Source: Diphasiastrum complanatum | Lineage: Eukaryota > Streptophyta > Lycopodiopsida > Lycopodiales > Lycopodiaceae | Assembly (NCBI GenBank): GCA_029204225.1 | Contig: CM055093.1 | Coordinates: forward strand, 33,864,525-33,928,524 | Reading direction: 5' to 3' | DNA: 64,000 nt | In this document: positions 61,550 to 64,000 of the stretch, piece after piece | Position numbering within the stretch: position 1 is the stretch's first letter | Layout: every line of letters begins with the position of its first letter | Made by a program: the position numbers and the translations under genes | Notes under the pieces: generated by a model | The model's input: only the letters and a program-made list of their open reading frames with translations | Databases searched by the model: none | What the model was told of the DNA's origin: nothing

Positions 61550-61632
61550 TGGCGCCGTTGTTGGGGAGATGAATTTTACCTTTTGCAATATTTTTAAGTG
61601 TATTACATCTACGAATTTTTCTCATGTAATGC

Positions 61633-63708
61633 ATGCCAAGAACATACTCTCAAGCAATTATTGAACAGAAACATTTAGAGCGTGCACATCAATTAGAAGC
61701 ATATAGGAAGTCTAGAGATTTGTATTTGCAGAATTTGCAAAACTCACCAGTTAGAGCAAGATTAACACCTAAAGCGTTTAATGATCTTCTAAACGCTACT
61801 ACATCATTTGTAGATTCATTTGAGGAAAGATCCGTTGAAACACCAAGTTCTACAGATTCACCTGAATCAGATTCATCTAATTCTACTTCCGAACCAAGTT
61901 CAGAATCAAAATCTTCTTCTTCAGAACCATTGTCTGAGCGTAGTTTAGATTCGGATCCTCCAAGTTCATCTAGTTCACCACCGTATGTTAATATGGCTAA
62001 TCTAGCGCCACCCACATCTACAAAAATCAGATATGATTTCTTTAAGGGATCATCATCTGAAGATGCAGATAGCTGTTTGTCGCACTTTGAATCCATTACC
62101 ATAGCAAACAAAGAGCAGACGGACGAGGACAAAGTTAGAATTTTTTCAGGTCTTCTGCGGAAGCAGGCTAGGATTTGGTACAGTCAATTAGTACCGGAAA
62201 CAGTTAATACTTGGAACGCTTTTAAAGTAGCATTCCTTAAACAGTTTAGAGAGATAGGATATTCCACTAGATTGTTGGCTCGGCTTAACTCTGTTGAGAA
62301 AAAGCCAAAGGAATCACTTAAGAAATATACTCGAAGGGTTAAGAATTTAATAGGAAAGTTAGGAGCCCAGTATCCAATTCCTATGCAAAATGATTGGCTT
62401 CCCTAAGAAAATGGATCCTTATTGTCAACAGAGTTTGATGACTTCCTTGGAAGATGTCATCGCCTCTGCCGAAAATTACGAAACTTATCGAATTTCTCGT
62501 AGACGGATAAATGAAAGAAAAAGTAGTAAAAAGCACAAATTTAAACGAACAGAAAAATTTGAAACATCTACTAAGTCTGAATCAAAATCTGATTCAGTGG
62601 ATGTGGAAGAATCTTTCGAGTATTCATCTTATTCTTCTTCATCTGAAAAAGAATCTTCTTACTAAAAATTCAAGAATAGGAAGTCAAAAAGAAAGAAAAG
62701 AATGGAGAAATCCGAAAAGATGGATCCATTAAGGAAAAGTGTTGAGTTGTTAACTAAAGAAATGAGTGATTTAGAAGTCCAAATATCTGATGTTAAAGCC
62801 AAGCGAAAGTAAGTGAAGCTTAATGCCAATGTTTGGTGTACCGCTTGTGGGAAGGAAGGCCATTCTAAAACCAACTGTCCCAGTTTACAGACTAATTATT
62901 TAGAAGAGGAACTATTCCTCTGTCCGATTAATAATCATGAGGAGGTAGCTTATACTGCAACTCCTACTAACCAAAAAACCAGTATACCGAAACAACGTAC
63001 TAGTCAACAGTACACTATTTACTGAAGGGACGAAACACGAGATTCCACTCCACCAACCAGAGTAAGGGGTTCGTGCTAGAATTGCGAAGCCCTGGGTCAC
63101 TATTGGCCAAAATGCCCTGAACCCAAGAGATCAACAAGATATGTGTTGCTCTACGCTAACTATAAAGGTGAAGGGCATGTCACTGCTAAATGTCCTCAGC
63201 CACAACAGCCACGGTCTAAACCAAGGTTTGTAAACTCACCTAGGGAAGATGACCCTTGGTCATCTAAGACTAACATTGACATGATAGTTCAGAGGATAGA
63301 AGTAGAGTCTGAATTACTAGATCAAGACCATCAATAGCCAGATTTAGGGAAAAGATAAATAAAGTAACTACAAGTAGTAAAACTTCTTTAACTCTTAAAG
63401 ATAAGAAGAAAACTAAGACGAAAATTGTGAAAACCGCGAAAAACGCGACAGAAAAAGTGAAGGTCGCAGAACAGTTAGTAAAAATTCCTAGTAATAAAGA
63501 ATTAAAGTCTAATGGAAAATATTATGATGTTGATATTAGTACAGAAGCTAAGAAGCTTTTAGACGAAGAAACTAGACAAGTTAAAAAAGTGACATTTTTA
63601 GATCCAGTTATAAGTAGCGAGATACCCAGAGATCTGTCGCCACTTAGAAACCGTTCTTATAATATTGCAGAAGACCTTGTTTTCAAAAATGTCCAATATA
63701 ACTTTTAA
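61633..63708 (+). pseudogene. Gag of element G4
   Basis: Starts MPRTYSQAIIEQKHLERAHQ, followed by a Ser-rich acidic stretch. The core is IRYDFFKGSSSEDADSCLSH, EDKVRIFSGLLRKQARIWYS and NSVEKKPKESLKKYTRRVK. A frameshift near 62395 leads to a Ser/Lys-rich region. One intact zinc knuckle, CTACGKEGHSKTNC, lies at 62837-62878. A second knuckle (NCEALGHYWPKCP, 63080-63120) has its first Cys followed by a stop codon (C-stop-NC). A third (YANYKGEGHVTAKCP) has lost both of its first Cys residues. A Lys-rich tail (63427-63708) precedes the protease. Confidence 0.82.
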
Positions 63709-63779
63709 ACAGTTATTAGACGATAACCAATATTATAAGAAAGATATTTAGCAATTTTTGCAAAATAAAAAGAGAAGAA

Positions 63780-64000
63780 AAGCAAAGTTACTAGTAGTCA
63801 ACATAGAACTAGTTAATTACGGTGACGAAGGCCAACCAGAGATTCAGGTAGTAATTCATGGCTGCATCTTAGATAGTGTACCCATAGATTCCGGATCTAG
63901 TGTAAATATAATGATTGAAAAAACAACATATGAATTAGGCATTCATCATAGAATAGCACCCACCTTAAGACATTTAAGGTTAGCCAATGCAACTAGAAGA
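63780..64000 (+). pseudogene. Protease start of element G4, truncated by window end
   Basis: Frame from 63780 reads KAKLLVVNIELVNYGDEGQP, then VPIDSGSSVNIMIEKTTYEL (catalytic DSG) and LRHLRLANATRR at the edge. It is open to the end of the window. The DSG box differs from the DGG box of G1, so G1 and G4 belong to different sublineages. Confidence 0.82.

Larger units (their letters stand above)
61550..64000 (+). mobile_element. Tat/Athila-like gypsy element G4, 5' part, cut by window edge
   Basis: Primer site TGGCGCCGTTGTTGGGGA (61550-61567; two changes from the tRNA-Asp site of G1), gag from 61633, zinc-knuckle region (62837-63200) and the start of the protease at the right edge. RT and later domains would lie beyond 64000. 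Stops and shifts are present but fewer per kb than in C1-C4. Confidence 0.85.

Overview
The window is nuclear DNA of a land plant, very probably a seed plant with a repeat-rich genome. This rests on AT-rich noncoding sequence, spliced genes of plant type, many Ty1/copia and Ty3/gypsy fragments, an 18-nt tRNA-Asp-type primer-binding site, and long (GA)n/(TC)n microsatellites. The species cannot be fixed from this sequence. Two host genes can be supported, plus one fragment of a third.

Host genes. (1) The last two coding exons of a ULP1/ESD4-type SUMO protease lie on + at 518-804. (2) A complete PQ-loop membrane protein gene (plant relatives of yeast YPQ1 and animal PQLC2) can be rebuilt exon by exon on the minus strand from 49319 to 13875. 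It has eleven coding exons, all introns begin GT and end AG, and the phases agree at every junction. Exons 1-4 lie at 49.3-48.3 kb and exons 5-11 at 18.6-13.9 kb, so a single intron of about 29.7 kb separates them. Two exons are micro-exons of 27 and 21 nt. (3) A single RRM exon of an hnRNP-like gene lies on minus at 44.4 kb, inside that intron.

Retroelements. Left of the PQ-loop gene are a decayed minus-strand copia element (6.8-10.3 kb), a dispersed noncoding repeat and a gypsy LTR (11.8-12.45 kb). The giant intron holds a nest: a gypsy gag fragment and two LTR pieces (20.3-21.5 kb); a Tat/Athila-like gypsy element with LTR, tRNA-Asp primer site, gag, PR, RT, RNase H, INT and an extra coiled-coil ORF region (22.0-33.3 kb); a copia element with both LTRs but no integrase (33.3-40.7 kb), itself interrupted; another LTR with primer site (42.9-43.5 kb); and a gypsy integrase fragment (46.4-46.7 kb). 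Almost all of these run on +, antisense to the host gene.

Upstream of the PQ-loop promoter (49.6-64 kb) are copia fragments in permuted or deleted arrangements (50.6-54.2 kb), a gypsy chromovirus with nearly all catalytic residues intact (56.1-60.6 kb), and the start of another Tat/Athila-like element that runs off the right edge (61.5-64 kb). All elements carry stops or frameshifts; many stops are TAG at positions where the family has Gln or Trp, as expected from decay of methylated cytosines. I found no rRNA, tRNA or CRISPR feature.
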